A DNA stretch of 64,000 bases. Origin: Rhodohalobacter sulfatireducens. GTDB lineage: Bacteria; Bacteroidota; Rhodothermia; Balneolales; Balneolaceae. Both the position numbers and the translations under genes were made by a program. Shown here piece by piece: positions 18,812 to 27,727 of this stretch (its first letter is position 1; every line of letters starts with the position of its first letter). The stretch is taken from contig NZ_JAKLWS010000002.1 of the NCBI RefSeq assembly GCF_022012475.1, forward strand, positions 1 through 64,000, given 5' to 3'. The notes beneath the pieces were generated by a model. It ran no database searches and was not told the DNA's origin. It was given only the letters and a program-made list of their open reading frames with translations.

Positions 18812-19438
18812 ATGATAAGGGTAGCAATAGCAGACGATCACCAGATGTTTATTGATGGCATTCGATCCATCCTGGATAATGTGAGTTATATTACCATAGT
18901 GGCCGAAGCCAAAGATGGTCTTGAATTGATCAAAGCCGTTGAAAAAGAAAACCCTGATATTGTACTGACAGATATCCGGATGCCTGGAATGGATGGTATC
19001 GCGGCCGTTAAATATCTGACTGAGAACTACTCACATATCCCGGTGCTGGCTCTAAGTATGTTCGACCAGGAAGAGGAGGTTATTGATATGCTCAAAGCGG
19101 GAGCGGCCGGTTATATCATCAAAAAAGCGGGAAAGGATGAGTTGGTTACGGCCATTCAGAAATTGGTCAATCGAGGCCACTATTATAGTGATTCCATTTC
19201 AGCCAATGTCCACAAATGGTTAGAAAATCCGGAGATGGTTGAAGAGTTGACTCCACTTACAAAAAGGGAACGCCAAATCCTGAAACTGATTGCCGACGGA
19301 AAAACCTCACAACAGATTGCAAGATTCCTTAAAATCAGCAAATACACCGTAGATACTCACCGAAAAAACATCCACAAAAAACTGGATATCAAAACCAACA
19401 CCGGTCTTGTGAAATATGTGTTGGAGAATATGCAGTAA
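18812..19438 (+). CDS. NarL/FixJ-family response regulator
   Basis: A 208-residue two-domain regulator: receiver domain with acidic pocket DDH (8-10), phospho-acceptor D54 in LTDIRMPGMDG and conserved Lys near 104; then a LuxR-type HTH from about 146 (LTKRERQILKLIADGKTSQQIA...TVDTHRKNIHKKL). It is the natural partner of the HisKA_3 kinase at 11842. It lies 43 bp after the large secreted-protein gene on the same strand, so the transcript starting before 13905 would include it, and the palindrome there suggests autoregulation. Confidence 0.93.
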   Translation: MIRVAIADDHQMFIDGIRSILDNVSYITIVAEAKDGLELIKAVEKENPDIVLTDIRMPGMDGIAAVKYLTENYSHIPVLALSMFDQEEEVIDMLKAGAAGYIIKKAGKDELVTAIQKLVNRGHYYSDSISANVHKWLENPEMVEELTPLTKRERQILKLIADGKTSQQIARFLKISKYTVDTHRKNIHKKLDIKTNTGLVKYVLENMQ

Positions 19439-19455
19439 TTAATCAGACTACCATT

Positions 19456-20085
19456 TTAGGTATTATCCCAATTATAAAAAGTAAGTCTTGCTTCGGTCGG
19501 ATCAAGATTAAAAAAGATGACTCTCTCCGAGCCCCATGAACCATTTCGAGCAAAGGTAAACCGCTTCGTTTCTCTGGTAATTTCCTGTATTTGCCCTTCT
19601 TCATCAATATATTCAACAATAACCTCGAAGATATCCCCTTCATGAATTACGATATCTTCAGGAGTAAATCGGGTGATATCAGTTGCAAACTCATCATATT
19701 TTATTTCAAAAATGTAACTCTGATCATGGATATTTATGACAATATTGTAAACTTCATCACTAAATATCCGTCCATGGTCTAAGGCGATATAAATATTATA
19801 CGCGCTCAGATCAATTCCGGGCAACTTACACCCCGGTTTAGCCTTGTTACTGAAAGTACACGTCTCTGCCATGACCCCTACAGCTGAGTCGAAATGATCG
19901 CAATCTTCCCGAATTTGGTCCCATGCTTTTTGCATGGTATTGGGATTACAACCTTGGGCATCAATTTTATCGTACATATGGTCGATAGAGCTCTGGCATT
20001 TATCACATTCATCTTCGCATTCAACTGCCATTAAAAACATAGATGTAAAAATTACAAGTATAGAAAAAGCCTTGAAGTGTCCCAT
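19456..20085 (-). CDS. Cysteine-rich secreted protein of unknown function
   Basis: A 209-residue protein with a hydrophobic export signal (about 5-21). The first 90 residues are rich in Cys (ECEDECDKC near the start, then five more), suggesting disulfides after export; the C-terminal half looks all-beta. The first Cys does not sit in a good lipobox (AVEC). I recognise no family. The gene converges on the response regulator with a 17-bp gap, and a palindrome nearly identical to the one before 13905 lies 62 bp ahead of its start, so joint control with the two-component locus is inferred. Confidence 0.65.
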   Translation of the reverse strand: MGHFKAFSILVIFTSMFLMAVECEDECDKCQSSIDHMYDKIDAQGCNPNTMQKAWDQIREDCDHFDSAVGVMAETCTFSNKAKPGCKLPGIDLSAYNIYIALDHGRIFSDEVYNIVINIHDQSYIFEIKYDEFATDITRFTPEDIVIHEGDIFEVIVEYIDEEGQIQEITRETKRFTFARNGSWGSERVIFFNLDPTEARLTFYNWDNT

Positions 20086-20147
20086 TTTTTCTGAAATGTA
20101 GTTGGAGATTTATTGGGTTTATTTTTCAGAAAAAAAGGCGCTTCTTC

Positions 20148-20167
20148 AATACCTATCGCTAGGTATT
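20148..20167. promoter_or_regulatory. Second ATACCTA-N4-TAGGTAT palindrome, candidate NarL/FixJ-type operator
   Basis: Perfect 8-bp arms AATACCTA (20148-20155) and TAGGTATT (20160-20167) flank TCGC. Arm sequence and 4-bp spacing equal those of the site at 13812-13833. It is 62 bp upstream of the secreted-protein start at 20085. I noticed no third full copy in the window. On the plus strand it is followed by TTTATTTTT, so a terminator remains possible, although no plus-strand gene ends near it. Confidence 0.5.
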
Positions 20168-20233
20168 TATTTTTGATAGGGATACTGTGTTGTTGAATTG
20201 ACTTAAAGTGCGTTAGTTTGAACGAATTGCTAT

Positions 20234-22714
20234 CTATTTGATCAATATCATTTTACGGGTTCGGACAAAGTCGGATGTTTTTAAGCGATACATATAAACT
20301 CCGCTGGCAAGATTCCTTCCATCAAATTCAACATCATGATAACCGGCTTCCACATTTCCGGCCTGTAACGTAACCACTCGAGTGCCGGAAAGATCAAATA
20401 TATCGAGAGTTACATCAGATTCTTGAGCCAGGTAATAGCGAATTGTAGTAACTGGATTGAAGGGATTCGGATAGTTCTGGGCCAAGTCTGTATCCTTATC
20501 CACTTCATTTAAAATGGGTGAATCCGGATCTTTCAAAAGTGAAATCAAAAACTGTTCTTCAGCTTGTTTCATTAAAGTTTTGGTAGATGCAATGACTGTC
20601 CATTTAATGGCGAATTCACTTTCGATGGTAATATTAGACCTTTGCAGGATATTCGTCAACTCCCGGTAGGTCATTGTATACTCTTTGGACTCTGCAATAG
20701 TGATCTCAGCCAATGGATCAGAAAAATCACTAGCCGGTCTGTCAATGAGCAATGTATACTCAATATCGAGCTCTGTTTCCCGAATATCCCATTCAAACGT
20801 TATCGTGCTGTCGGGGTCAATGTCTATTTGAATAGTTGTCTGATCAGTGGGATTCTTAAGATGAAAGTTTTGAATGTAATCATTCGTGAATTCAGCCTCA
20901 CCGAATGCTACATTAGAATAGGCCGATAATCCATTCGAATCTTTGGCACGAACCCTGTATTGATACAGCTTCTCGCCTATATTATTATCAGAGTACATAG
21001 AGTCACTCTTCTGTATGGTAGCGATTCTTTGGAAATTTTCACCGTCACCAGGTGATCGCTCAATAATAAATTCAGTTTCCTTGATAGAGGAGTGGTTCCA
21101 GTTCAATTCCAGTTGATTCTTCTCATTATTTGAGACAGTTAACAATACCGGTGCATCAGGTGGAACTCCATTGGCAAGCCGTTCATTAAGTTGGGCTTTA
21201 TACAGTGATGCAGGGATGGCATCTGTATTCGATCCTTCAATATATCCCGTCGGGTGATCATAGATTCCTTCTCCGGAAACGGACCCTTTATTACCAATAC
21301 CATAATTTTGAGCAGTTGGTGGTTTTTGAATGAAGATATACTGACCACCCGCATCTACATTCCATGCAACAGAATGAACGGCTCCCCATCCATGCGAAGA
21401 TCCAAAATCTCCCCGGTTGTATAGCCCTAAGACAAAATAGGTTTGAGGATTTTCGAAGGTTACATTGTCGTATAACAAACCTTGACTCCACTTCTGGTGT
21501 CCCTCAGAAGAGTTGAGAGCTCCCCGGGAGTGAGCGTTCAGAAATACAATTCCCGAAGAAACACTTGTTCCGTTTGATACAAATGAACGCCGCCCATTGG
21601 TGGAATTTACATTTTCGAAAAGTATATTATTCGAAAAGAATTGCGAATTGAAGTTGTAACGTTTCTCACCGGTCAGTGGTGAATGCGGCTCAAATGCACC
21701 CGAATTTGCTATGGTGATATTTCGCGAATTTGCGGTTCCGAAGCCTGTGGAGCTGAAGTGAAAAATGTTTATATACCGTGCCCAACCATTTTCAACACCA
21801 TGAAAGATGACCCCGTTTTCGGCATGGTTTTCTGAACGTTCTCCACTGCTCTGAATCTCAATTCGCAGGTATTCCACTCCGGATTTCTCAACAAGTTTTT
21901 TTCGATCCACTACATAAACTCTTGTTTCAGCCAAAGAACGGTCAAGATGGTTAAAAATCGGTGCATCAACAGAAATGGTGCTGTCTTTGATTCCCGTAAT
22001 TGTACGGTTGTAGTAAATCTCGATATACCCCTCTTCCCAGGGTGGATCGGTTGCCGTGCCCCCACCATTAATGGCATCGAGCCATTTTTGGCTGCTCCTG
22101 TGGCGCAGGATGATGTTATCTCCAACCTCAAAAAAACTAATATCCCCGACTTCAAAATTTCTTGATCCAACAGGAACAAATGGTGTTGTAACTATCGTTC
22201 TGGGATCCCTGTAATTCCAATACCAATCGTATTCCCCGGTACCGATTTGTACGACTGTGCCCCGGAATGATCTTGAAACCTGCAGAATAGTTGCATCTGT
22301 AGGATCAGGGCCGCTGCCGGCACCACGTAACACTACTCCCGAAGTTTCGATTTTCAGTTGATCTGATACCTGGTAAATTCCAGGTTCAAGAAGCACCGCT
22401 CCACGTACTCCGTTTTCGTCAACAGGCAGTCCCTCAACGTAAGAGATCGCTCCTTTTATTCTGTTGGTGTCGTCCCCGGGTTGTGGTCCTACTGTAATTT
22501 TTACAGGATAGTAGGGAAGTTCAGCTTCTCCACTCATGTACCCGGCATGACTAAAATCGGGGATCCTGTTTCCTTCCTGATCTGAGAAATAGGTTAGTCG
22601 CTCGCCGCTTTTTTGAAGGGCAGAAGAGGTATGCTGAGCATACCCGGGTAAAGCTATAAGAGATAGCAGGATGAGGTAGATAAAACGATCCAATATTTTA
22701 TGGTCATTCCTCAT
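20234..22714 (-). CDS. Secreted beta-helix protein with FN3 domain and type IX secretion sorting domain
   Basis: The 826-residue protein carries a signal peptide (ends GYAQ), a pectate-lyase-like right-handed beta-helix (about 75-480, with VLLEPGIYQVSDQL and VVLRGAGSG at its start), a fibronectin type III domain (about 525-610), another beta domain, and a C-terminal sorting module of about 85 residues. The last begins with LAQNYPNPFNP and ends with ASGVYMYRLK and RKMILIK, the FlgD-like/Por signature of type IX secretion cargo. It likely binds or cleaves a polysaccharide at the cell surface; the catalytic residues are not evident. It ends 66 bp from the palindrome at 20148. Confidence 0.85.
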   Translation of the reverse strand: MRNDHKILDRFIYLILLSLIALPGYAQHTSSALQKSGERLTYFSDQEGNRIPDFSHAGYMSGEAELPYYPVKITVGPQPGDDTNRIKGAISYVEGLPVDENGVRGAVLLEPGIYQVSDQLKIETSGVVLRGAGSGPDPTDATILQVSRSFRGTVVQIGTGEYDWYWNYRDPRTIVTTPFVPVGSRNFEVGDISFFEVGDNIILRHRSSQKWLDAINGGGTATDPPWEEGYIEIYYNRTITGIKDSTISVDAPIFNHLDRSLAETRVYVVDRKKLVEKSGVEYLRIEIQSSGERSENHAENGVIFHGVENGWARYINIFHFSSTGFGTANSRNITIANSGAFEPHSPLTGEKRYNFNSQFFSNNILFENVNSTNGRRSFVSNGTSVSSGIVFLNAHSRGALNSSEGHQKWSQGLLYDNVTFENPQTYFVLGLYNRGDFGSSHGWGAVHSVAWNVDAGGQYIFIQKPPTAQNYGIGNKGSVSGEGIYDHPTGYIEGSNTDAIPASLYKAQLNERLANGVPPDAPVLLTVSNNEKNQLELNWNHSSIKETEFIIERSPGDGENFQRIATIQKSDSMYSDNNIGEKLYQYRVRAKDSNGLSAYSNVAFGEAEFTNDYIQNFHLKNPTDQTTIQIDIDPDSTITFEWDIRETELDIEYTLLIDRPASDFSDPLAEITIAESKEYTMTYRELTNILQRSNITIESEFAIKWTVIASTKTLMKQAEEQFLISLLKDPDSPILNEVDKDTDLAQNYPNPFNPVTTIRYYLAQESDVTLDIFDLSGTRVVTLQAGNVEAGYHDVEFDGRNLASGVYMYRLKTSDFVRTRKMILIK

Positions 22715-23060
22715 GATTACTCCCTTTAAACCAACAATCCTCCATAAGTTTTAAAAGTTTGAAAATAGGGTATCAACGTACTGCCGATGTTTAAAAATCT
22801 GACTGAAGGTTTTTTCCAGTTTGATGAATATTCAATCAAGCCTGCTTCTCGCAATACATTATCATCTTAAACCATTATTGGGCAACCTATGGGTTGATAC
22901 AAAGAGATAATATGCACGGTTTTTCCTTTAGAATATTGATATCAGATTGTCTTTGATCTATTGATTGAAGGTTAATATAGTTTAATTAAAAAAAAACAGA
23001 AAAGGTATAAGTCTAAAATTAATATGCACAAGGCTAAAATATTGGAGTGAACGGGGCTTT

Positions 23061-23168
23061 TGTTCCAGTGGAACAACGGGTGGGTAACATGCCGGACGCA
23101 TGAATGAAGAAGCGTCCCGTTGGAGTACGCCTGGTGTTGGCAGGGTTGCCAGTCGTTCCGATGGAACG
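23061..23168. repeat. Paired GTTCC/GGAAC hairpins
   Basis: TGTTCC-AGT-GGAACA at 23061-23075 and CGTTCC-GAT-GGAACG at 23154-23168 are two short hairpins of the same design about 80 bp apart. The spacer between them is richer in G+C than its surroundings. They look like REP-type elements; no transposase is adjacent. Confidence 0.5.
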
Positions 23169-23257
23169 AGTATAATTGGTTTGTCCCTGTAGAAGTTACC
23201 AACCACTCCTTGCTGACGGAAGGTATCGATCATACTGAAAGTGAAGGAAGATGGTGC

Positions 23258-23290
23258 AACCCTTCCAGGGTTTGAAACCCAGGAAGGGTT
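23258..23290 (-). terminator. Near-perfect 33-nt palindrome after mnmE
   Basis: AACCCTTCC (23258-23266) pairs with GGAAGGGTT (23282-23290), and inside it GGGTTT pairs with AAACCC around one base, interrupted only by an A/A mismatch. It begins 9 nt past the mnmE stop codon. A U-run is missing, so this may be a repeat serving as a transcript-end hairpin. Confidence 0.5.
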
Positions 23291-23299
23291 CGTACATCT

Positions 23300-24679
23300 T
23301 CACTTACCGATACAAAACCGCGAAAAGATCGAATCGAGTAGGTCTTCGGTTGTAATCTCTCCTGTAATCGTGCCAAGCTCTTTTAAAGCGGCTCGCAGGT
23401 CAATGGCTAAAAGGTCCCCGGTCATGCCGCTGTCCAGTGCGTGGATGGCTCGCTGAACGTTTTCTCGTGCTTTCTGAAGGCTGTCGCGGTGGCGGGAAGA
23501 GGTGACCAGCAAGCTTGAGGTATCGTAATCTTTATTTTCGAGGGCTCGCTGTTTCATCATTTTTTTCAATCGCTCGATATTTTCTCCATCAAGAGCTGAA
23601 ATTTTCAGATCGTAATGGATTCGCTCTTCCTGGCTGTTCTGTTCCACATCTAACTTGTTGCCCACTAATAGAAACGGCGTTTTAGAAGCCCGTTTTTGAA
23701 AGGATGCGATCTCTTCTCTTTCGTCGGAATCGATCGGCCGCGAGAGGTCTTTCAGGTAAACAACAATATCGGCCTGTTCAAACGCTTTTTGGGATCGTTT
23801 GACGCCTTCCGCTTCTATCACATCTTCCGTTTCACGAAGTCCGGCGGTGTCAATCAATTTGAAGAGGAGACCGTCGTAGCTCCAGTCAGCATCAATGGTA
23901 TCACGGGTTGTTCCGGCAATGTCCGTTACAATGGCTCGTTCGGTCCCCACAAGCGTATTCAGAAGCGTGGATTTCCCGGCATTGGGTCGCCCGATAAATA
24001 CGGTTTTGACACCATCTTTCACAAGCCGCCCGGTTTCATAGGTATCCAGCAAACTGCCGATCTCATCATCCACTTCAACCAAGAGTTCTCTCAACTGATC
24101 TTTGTTGGCGAACTCTACATCCTCTTCGCTGAAATCGAGCTCAAGTTCCACCATTGCGGTGGCATCAATAATTTGTTGTCGGAATTTCTTGATGTGTTTT
24201 CCAAGCTGCCCCTCTAACTGCTGATGTGCCGCATCCACCGCTTTGATGCTTTTGGCGTGAATCAGATCGGCCACGGCTTCGGCCTGGCTCAATTCCAGTT
24301 TTCCATTCAGAAAAGCCCGCTGGGTAAACTCACCCGGTTCAGCGGGTCGAACACCTTGCGTAAGAACTGTTTCTAAGACCGCTTGCGTAACCAACACTCC
24401 ACCATGACAAGAGATCTCCACCGTATCTTCGCCGGTATATGATTTGGGGGCACGGAAAACGGTTGCTAAAACTTCATCAACAACATTTCCCTTTTTGTTA
24501 ATGATTTTTCCAAAATGGACAGTATGTGAATCCACTTCCAAGAGGTTTTTTCCTTTGAAGCATTGGCTCACTTTCTCAATCGCACTCTTGCCGGAGACAC
24601 GAATGACAGCAATCCCACCCTCTCCAACCGGAGTGGCTATTGCGGCGATTGGATGTTCTTGTGTTACTTCTTCAGTCAT
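23300..24679 (-). CDS. mnmE: tRNA modification GTPase MnmE
   Basis: GTPase that, with MnmG, installs the 5-(carboxymethyl)aminomethyl group on the wobble uridine of certain tRNAs. The 459-residue protein has the N-terminal tetrahydrofolate-binding TrmE domain (IAAIATPVGEGGIAVIRVSG), the helical region, an inserted G domain with GRPNAGKST (230-238), DTAG (277-280) and GNKLD, and the C-terminal FCIGK whose Cys is essential in the family. It is full-length. No mnmG neighbour is present. Confidence 0.97.
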   Translation of the reverse strand: MTEEVTQEHPIAAIATPVGEGGIAVIRVSGKSAIEKVSQCFKGKNLLEVDSHTVHFGKIINKKGNVVDEVLATVFRAPKSYTGEDTVEISCHGGVLVTQAVLETVLTQGVRPAEPGEFTQRAFLNGKLELSQAEAVADLIHAKSIKAVDAAHQQLEGQLGKHIKKFRQQIIDATAMVELELDFSEEDVEFANKDQLRELLVEVDDEIGSLLDTYETGRLVKDGVKTVFIGRPNAGKSTLLNTLVGTERAIVTDIAGTTRDTIDADWSYDGLLFKLIDTAGLRETEDVIEAEGVKRSQKAFEQADIVVYLKDLSRPIDSDEREEIASFQKRASKTPFLLVGNKLDVEQNSQEERIHYDLKISALDGENIERLKKMMKQRALENKDYDTSSLLVTSSRHRDSLQKARENVQRAIHALDSGMTGDLLAIDLRAALKELGTITGEITTEDLLDSIFSRFCIGK

Positions 24680-24782
24680 TCTATTATCGATTTAATTCAC
24701 ATCTAAATATAACTGTTAATCAAGAGGATGAATAGTGTAATCAGGGACCTAAATTTAGTTTTAGTTCTTTCATATACTTTTT

Positions 24783-24836
24783 ACCGATAAACCGATAAAC
24801 CGATAAACCGATAAACCGATAAACCGATAAACCGAT
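24783..24836. repeat. Tandem octamer repeat ACCGATAA, 6.75 copies
   Basis: Six exact copies of ACCGATAA and a partial seventh (ACCGAT) lie head to tail between the divergent mnmE and amidohydrolase genes. The position, 69 bp before the ATG at 24905 and about 100 bp from the mnmE start, could alter promoter spacing if copy number changes. Confidence 0.95.
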
Positions 24837-24904
24837 CCACTACCCACTTTTAGTAATTATTGTTATATATGCTTCCGTATAAATCATTAAAAGCCAAAAC
24901 ATCC

Positions 24905-26341
24905 ATGAAATACTCCATTATTTTACTCGTGTGCTTGATCGTTCAACCGGTTGCAGCACAAGAGACCATCGACAATGAATACAAACAAACTGTCATCGAA
25001 TCGATTGAAAACCAGGCTTCAAACCTTACGGAACTAAGTGATGAAATCTGGGAGCATGCTGAAATTGCATTCAAAGAAAACCAATCATCGGAAGCGTTGG
25101 TAGCCTACGCAAAAGCTCAAGGTTTTCGTGTAACTCGCGGCGTGGGAGAAATCCCAACAGCATTTACCGCGGAGTTTGGAAGTGGGGAGCCGGTGATCGG
25201 AATTTTGGGTGAATTCGATGCACTCCCCGGATTATCTCAAAAAACAGTACCAAACAAAGAGCCTCTCATTGAAGGTGAACCGGGTCACGGCTGCGGACAT
25301 AACCTGTTTGGTGTTGCATCTCTTGGTGCAGCCACAAGCATCAAAGAGCTGATTGAAAATGGTGAATTTGAGGGCACCATTCGGTTTTACGGCACTCCGG
25401 CCGAGGAGAAATTTTTCGGTAAACTTTGGATGATCCGAGCCGGGCTGTTTGATGATGTGGATGTGGTGATGGACTGGCATCCCAGTGATGAAACCGAGGC
25501 CAATGTTCAGAGCAGTTTAGCGCTGGTGGATTTTTTGGTTGAGTATTATGGCCAGGCGGCTCATGCTTCCGGTGATCCCTGGAACGGACGAAGCGCCTCC
25601 GATGCGCTTGAGTTGTACACCGACGGGATCAATATGTATCGAGAGCATATCAAACCAACGGTGCGGATTCATTACCACATCCAGGATGCCGGAAAAGTTG
25701 TGAATGTAGTTCCTGATTACTCCAAAATCTGGACACGCGTTCGGGATACCCGGCGCGAAGGAATGCAGGAAGTGTGGGATCAGGTTGAAAAAATTGCAGA
25801 AGGCGCTGCGATGATGGCTGACGTGGATTACAAAATTACATTGATTTCCGGCATTCATGAAGTACTCCCAAATCGAACCGGTGGCGCCGCCCTACAAAAG
25901 AATTTGGAGGCTCTCGGAACGATCGATTACACAGAGCAGGAGAAAGAGTTCGCCAAACAGATTCAGCTGGCAACGGATAGTGATACAGTGGGAATTGATA
26001 TGCAGATTAATCCAATGAAAGAAACGGCTGAACACCCGATGGGCGGCTCGACAGATGTAGGGGATGTGAGTTTTGTGGCCCCCACGATTCGGCTTGGAGT
26101 TACAACTGCACCAAAAGGAACACCATGGCATTCATGGGCGGTGGTTGCAACCGGCGGGATGTCGATTGGCCACAAAGGAATGGTTTACGCATCCAAAGCA
26201 CTGGCGATGACGATGGTTGATCTGTTTGAGAATCCCGATTTGATTAACGAAGTAAAAGCCGAGTTCCATGAGCGAAAAGGGGATTATGTGTACGAAGGAA
26301 TGGTACCACCCGGTCCGCCGCCACTGGATTTTGAGCAGTAA
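24905..26341 (+). CDS. Secreted M20-type amidohydrolase (AbgB-like)
   Basis: From ATG 24905 the protein is 478 aa with a signal peptide (YSIILLVCLIVQPVAAQ). The frame is open to a TTG at 24860, which would spoil the signal. The M20 fold resembles AbgB, the aminobenzoyl-glutamate amidohydrolase: GEFDALPGL, GHGCGHNLFG (metal ligands), GTPAEE (catalytic Glu), the dimerisation domain with GQAAHASGDPWNGRSA, and the late GGSTDVGDVSF. Likely hydrolyses an N-acyl amino acid or dipeptide in the periplasm. A decayed copy of its 3' end lies at 27728-27937. Confidence 0.88.
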   Translation: MKYSIILLVCLIVQPVAAQETIDNEYKQTVIESIENQASNLTELSDEIWEHAEIAFKENQSSEALVAYAKAQGFRVTRGVGEIPTAFTAEFGSGEPVIGILGEFDALPGLSQKTVPNKEPLIEGEPGHGCGHNLFGVASLGAATSIKELIENGEFEGTIRFYGTPAEEKFFGKLWMIRAGLFDDVDVVMDWHPSDETEANVQSSLALVDFLVEYYGQAAHASGDPWNGRSASDALELYTDGINMYREHIKPTVRIHYHIQDAGKVVNVVPDYSKIWTRVRDTRREGMQEVWDQVEKIAEGAAMMADVDYKITLISGIHEVLPNRTGGAALQKNLEALGTIDYTEQEKEFAKQIQLATDSDTVGIDMQINPMKETAEHPMGGSTDVGDVSFVAPTIRLGVTTAPKGTPWHSWAVVATGGMSIGHKGMVYASKALAMTMVDLFENPDLINEVKAEFHERKGDYVYEGMVPPGPPPLDFEQ

Positions 26342-26470
26342 GAAAATATGTAAAGGGGTTGTTCGCTTTATAAAATCTATATTTGAAGCATATTAAGTGA
26401 TTAGAGCAACTACTTAATTGCTTCTTATTGCTGGCTTGTACCATTATTAATAATACCATTCAGGTAAGAT

Positions 26471-26526
26471 ATCATGACTTTGAAACGTCATGATTATAAA
26501 AGAATCCGTTTTCATTTTTGAACGGA
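26471..26526 (+). promoter_or_regulatory. Two hairpins in the leader of the DUF3179 gene
   Basis: ATCATGAC/GTCATGAT (26471-26478, 26487-26494) is a perfect 8-bp inverted repeat and TCCGTT/AACGGA (about 26505-26526) a second one, ending 10 nt before the start codon. They could be an operator or a leader structure covering the ribosome site (AAGGTGG); nothing identifies a regulator. Confidence 0.35.
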
Positions 26527-26536
26527 AAGGTGGACC

Positions 26537-27643
26537 ATGCAATCTGAAAAAAAATATTCTGTTATATTTTTACTCCTGATCCTGATCATTGGAAGCTGTG
26601 ATACTGTAAACGAACGGCTCAGTAGTGAAGATCAAAATTTCCGGCAGCCTTCATTTTCCGAAGATTGGATTATTCCCAAAGGCGATATCATTCACGCTAC
26701 AGGATTAGATGGGATCGCTTCAATTGACGAACCAGATTTTGCACCTGTCAGCGACATCGATTTTGTAGATGACAAACGGCTTATTGAAGGTGTTAAGATT
26801 GAAGGCAGATTAAGAGCGTACCCCCACCAGGTATTGGATTGGCATGAGATTGTGAATGATCATATAGGCGATACCTCCCTGGCAATGACTTATTGCCCAC
26901 TTACCGGTACCGGTATTGCCTGGAATCGGAAGAACATGGAATTTGGAATTTCCGGGCTATTGTATCATGGTAACATGGTTCCCTATGATCGCCAGACCTT
27001 CAGCAGATATTCACAGATGCAGTTACGGGCGGTCAATGGACCGATGGCAGGTACCAGGCTGGAAACCTATCCGGTACTTCAAACCACATGGGAAACCTGG
27101 AAGGCAATGTACCCGAAATCGGATGTACTAACCAGGAATACAAGACACTCGTATAACTACAAGGGATTTGCCTATGGGGATGAGTATCTTGAAGAAAATT
27201 CGGCAACCAATTTTCCAATCAGAAATCCGGACGACCGATTGCCCAAGAAAAAAAGAGTTCATGGAGTTATCGGCGGCGCAATGGTTGATGAGAATGCAGA
27301 AGTTCGGGTATATGTTATTGACCGGATGAAACCCGGAATTGAGGTTATTCAGGATGTTTTTTTGGGGAATGAAATTGTTGTTGTCGGCAGCAGAGAGAAG
27401 AGTTTTGCCATTTCTTATCAAAGGACCCTGCCGGGAGGACCATTGTTGCAATTCGAAGCGGTACAAGACGCACTTCCGGTTATTATGAAAGACCAGGAAG
27501 GAAATTTCTGGGATGTTTTCGGATATGCGGTTGAAGGACCGCGCGTCGGAAGCCAGTTAACCCCGACCAAATCGTATACGGGATACTGGTTTGCATGGGC
27601 TGATTTTTTCCCCGGGCTCGAAATTTATGGCGAAGAGGACTAA
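26537..27643 (+). CDS. DUF3179 domain lipoprotein
   Basis: A 368-residue predicted lipoprotein (IIGSC lipobox near residue 20). The rest fits DUF3179, with MTYCPLTGTGIAW and SGLLYHGNMVPYDR early, SRYSQM and ETYPVLQTTWETWKAMYP in the middle, and SYTGYWFAWADFFPG near the end. The YCPLTGT segment carries the family's conserved Cys. Function of the family is not established. A ribosome site AAGGTGG lies 8 nt upstream. The gene sits between an intact amidohydrolase and the remnant of a second copy. Confidence 0.88.
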   Translation: MQSEKKYSVIFLLLILIIGSCDTVNERLSSEDQNFRQPSFSEDWIIPKGDIIHATGLDGIASIDEPDFAPVSDIDFVDDKRLIEGVKIEGRLRAYPHQVLDWHEIVNDHIGDTSLAMTYCPLTGTGIAWNRKNMEFGISGLLYHGNMVPYDRQTFSRYSQMQLRAVNGPMAGTRLETYPVLQTTWETWKAMYPKSDVLTRNTRHSYNYKGFAYGDEYLEENSATNFPIRNPDDRLPKKKRVHGVIGGAMVDENAEVRVYVIDRMKPGIEVIQDVFLGNEIVVVGSREKSFAISYQRTLPGGPLLQFEAVQDALPVIMKDQEGNFWDVFGYAVEGPRVGSQLTPTKSYTGYWFAWADFFPGLEIYGEED

Positions 27644-27727
27644 ATCATATGAAATCAACAACATGTATCCTCTTGGCAGGAATAAGTGACTGCTGGCATG
27701 TAGTCCAGTCTTTAAGTTGGAATATCT

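Larger units (their letters stand above)
22715..23299. other. 585-bp intergenic region with several hairpins
   Basis: No coding ORF was accepted here. The part next to the T9SS gene is A/T-rich and includes CAACC-TATG-GGTTG near 22876. From about 23040 to 23290 the base composition rises and three palindromes follow each other, annotated separately. Short overlapping minus-strand ORFs across 22972-23233 read through these palindromes and are not convincing genes. Confidence 0.5.

Noticed and set aside
22972-23233. Two overlapping minus-strand ORFs in the 585-bp spacer
   Set aside because: They translate palindromic repeats in two frames and have no coding features.
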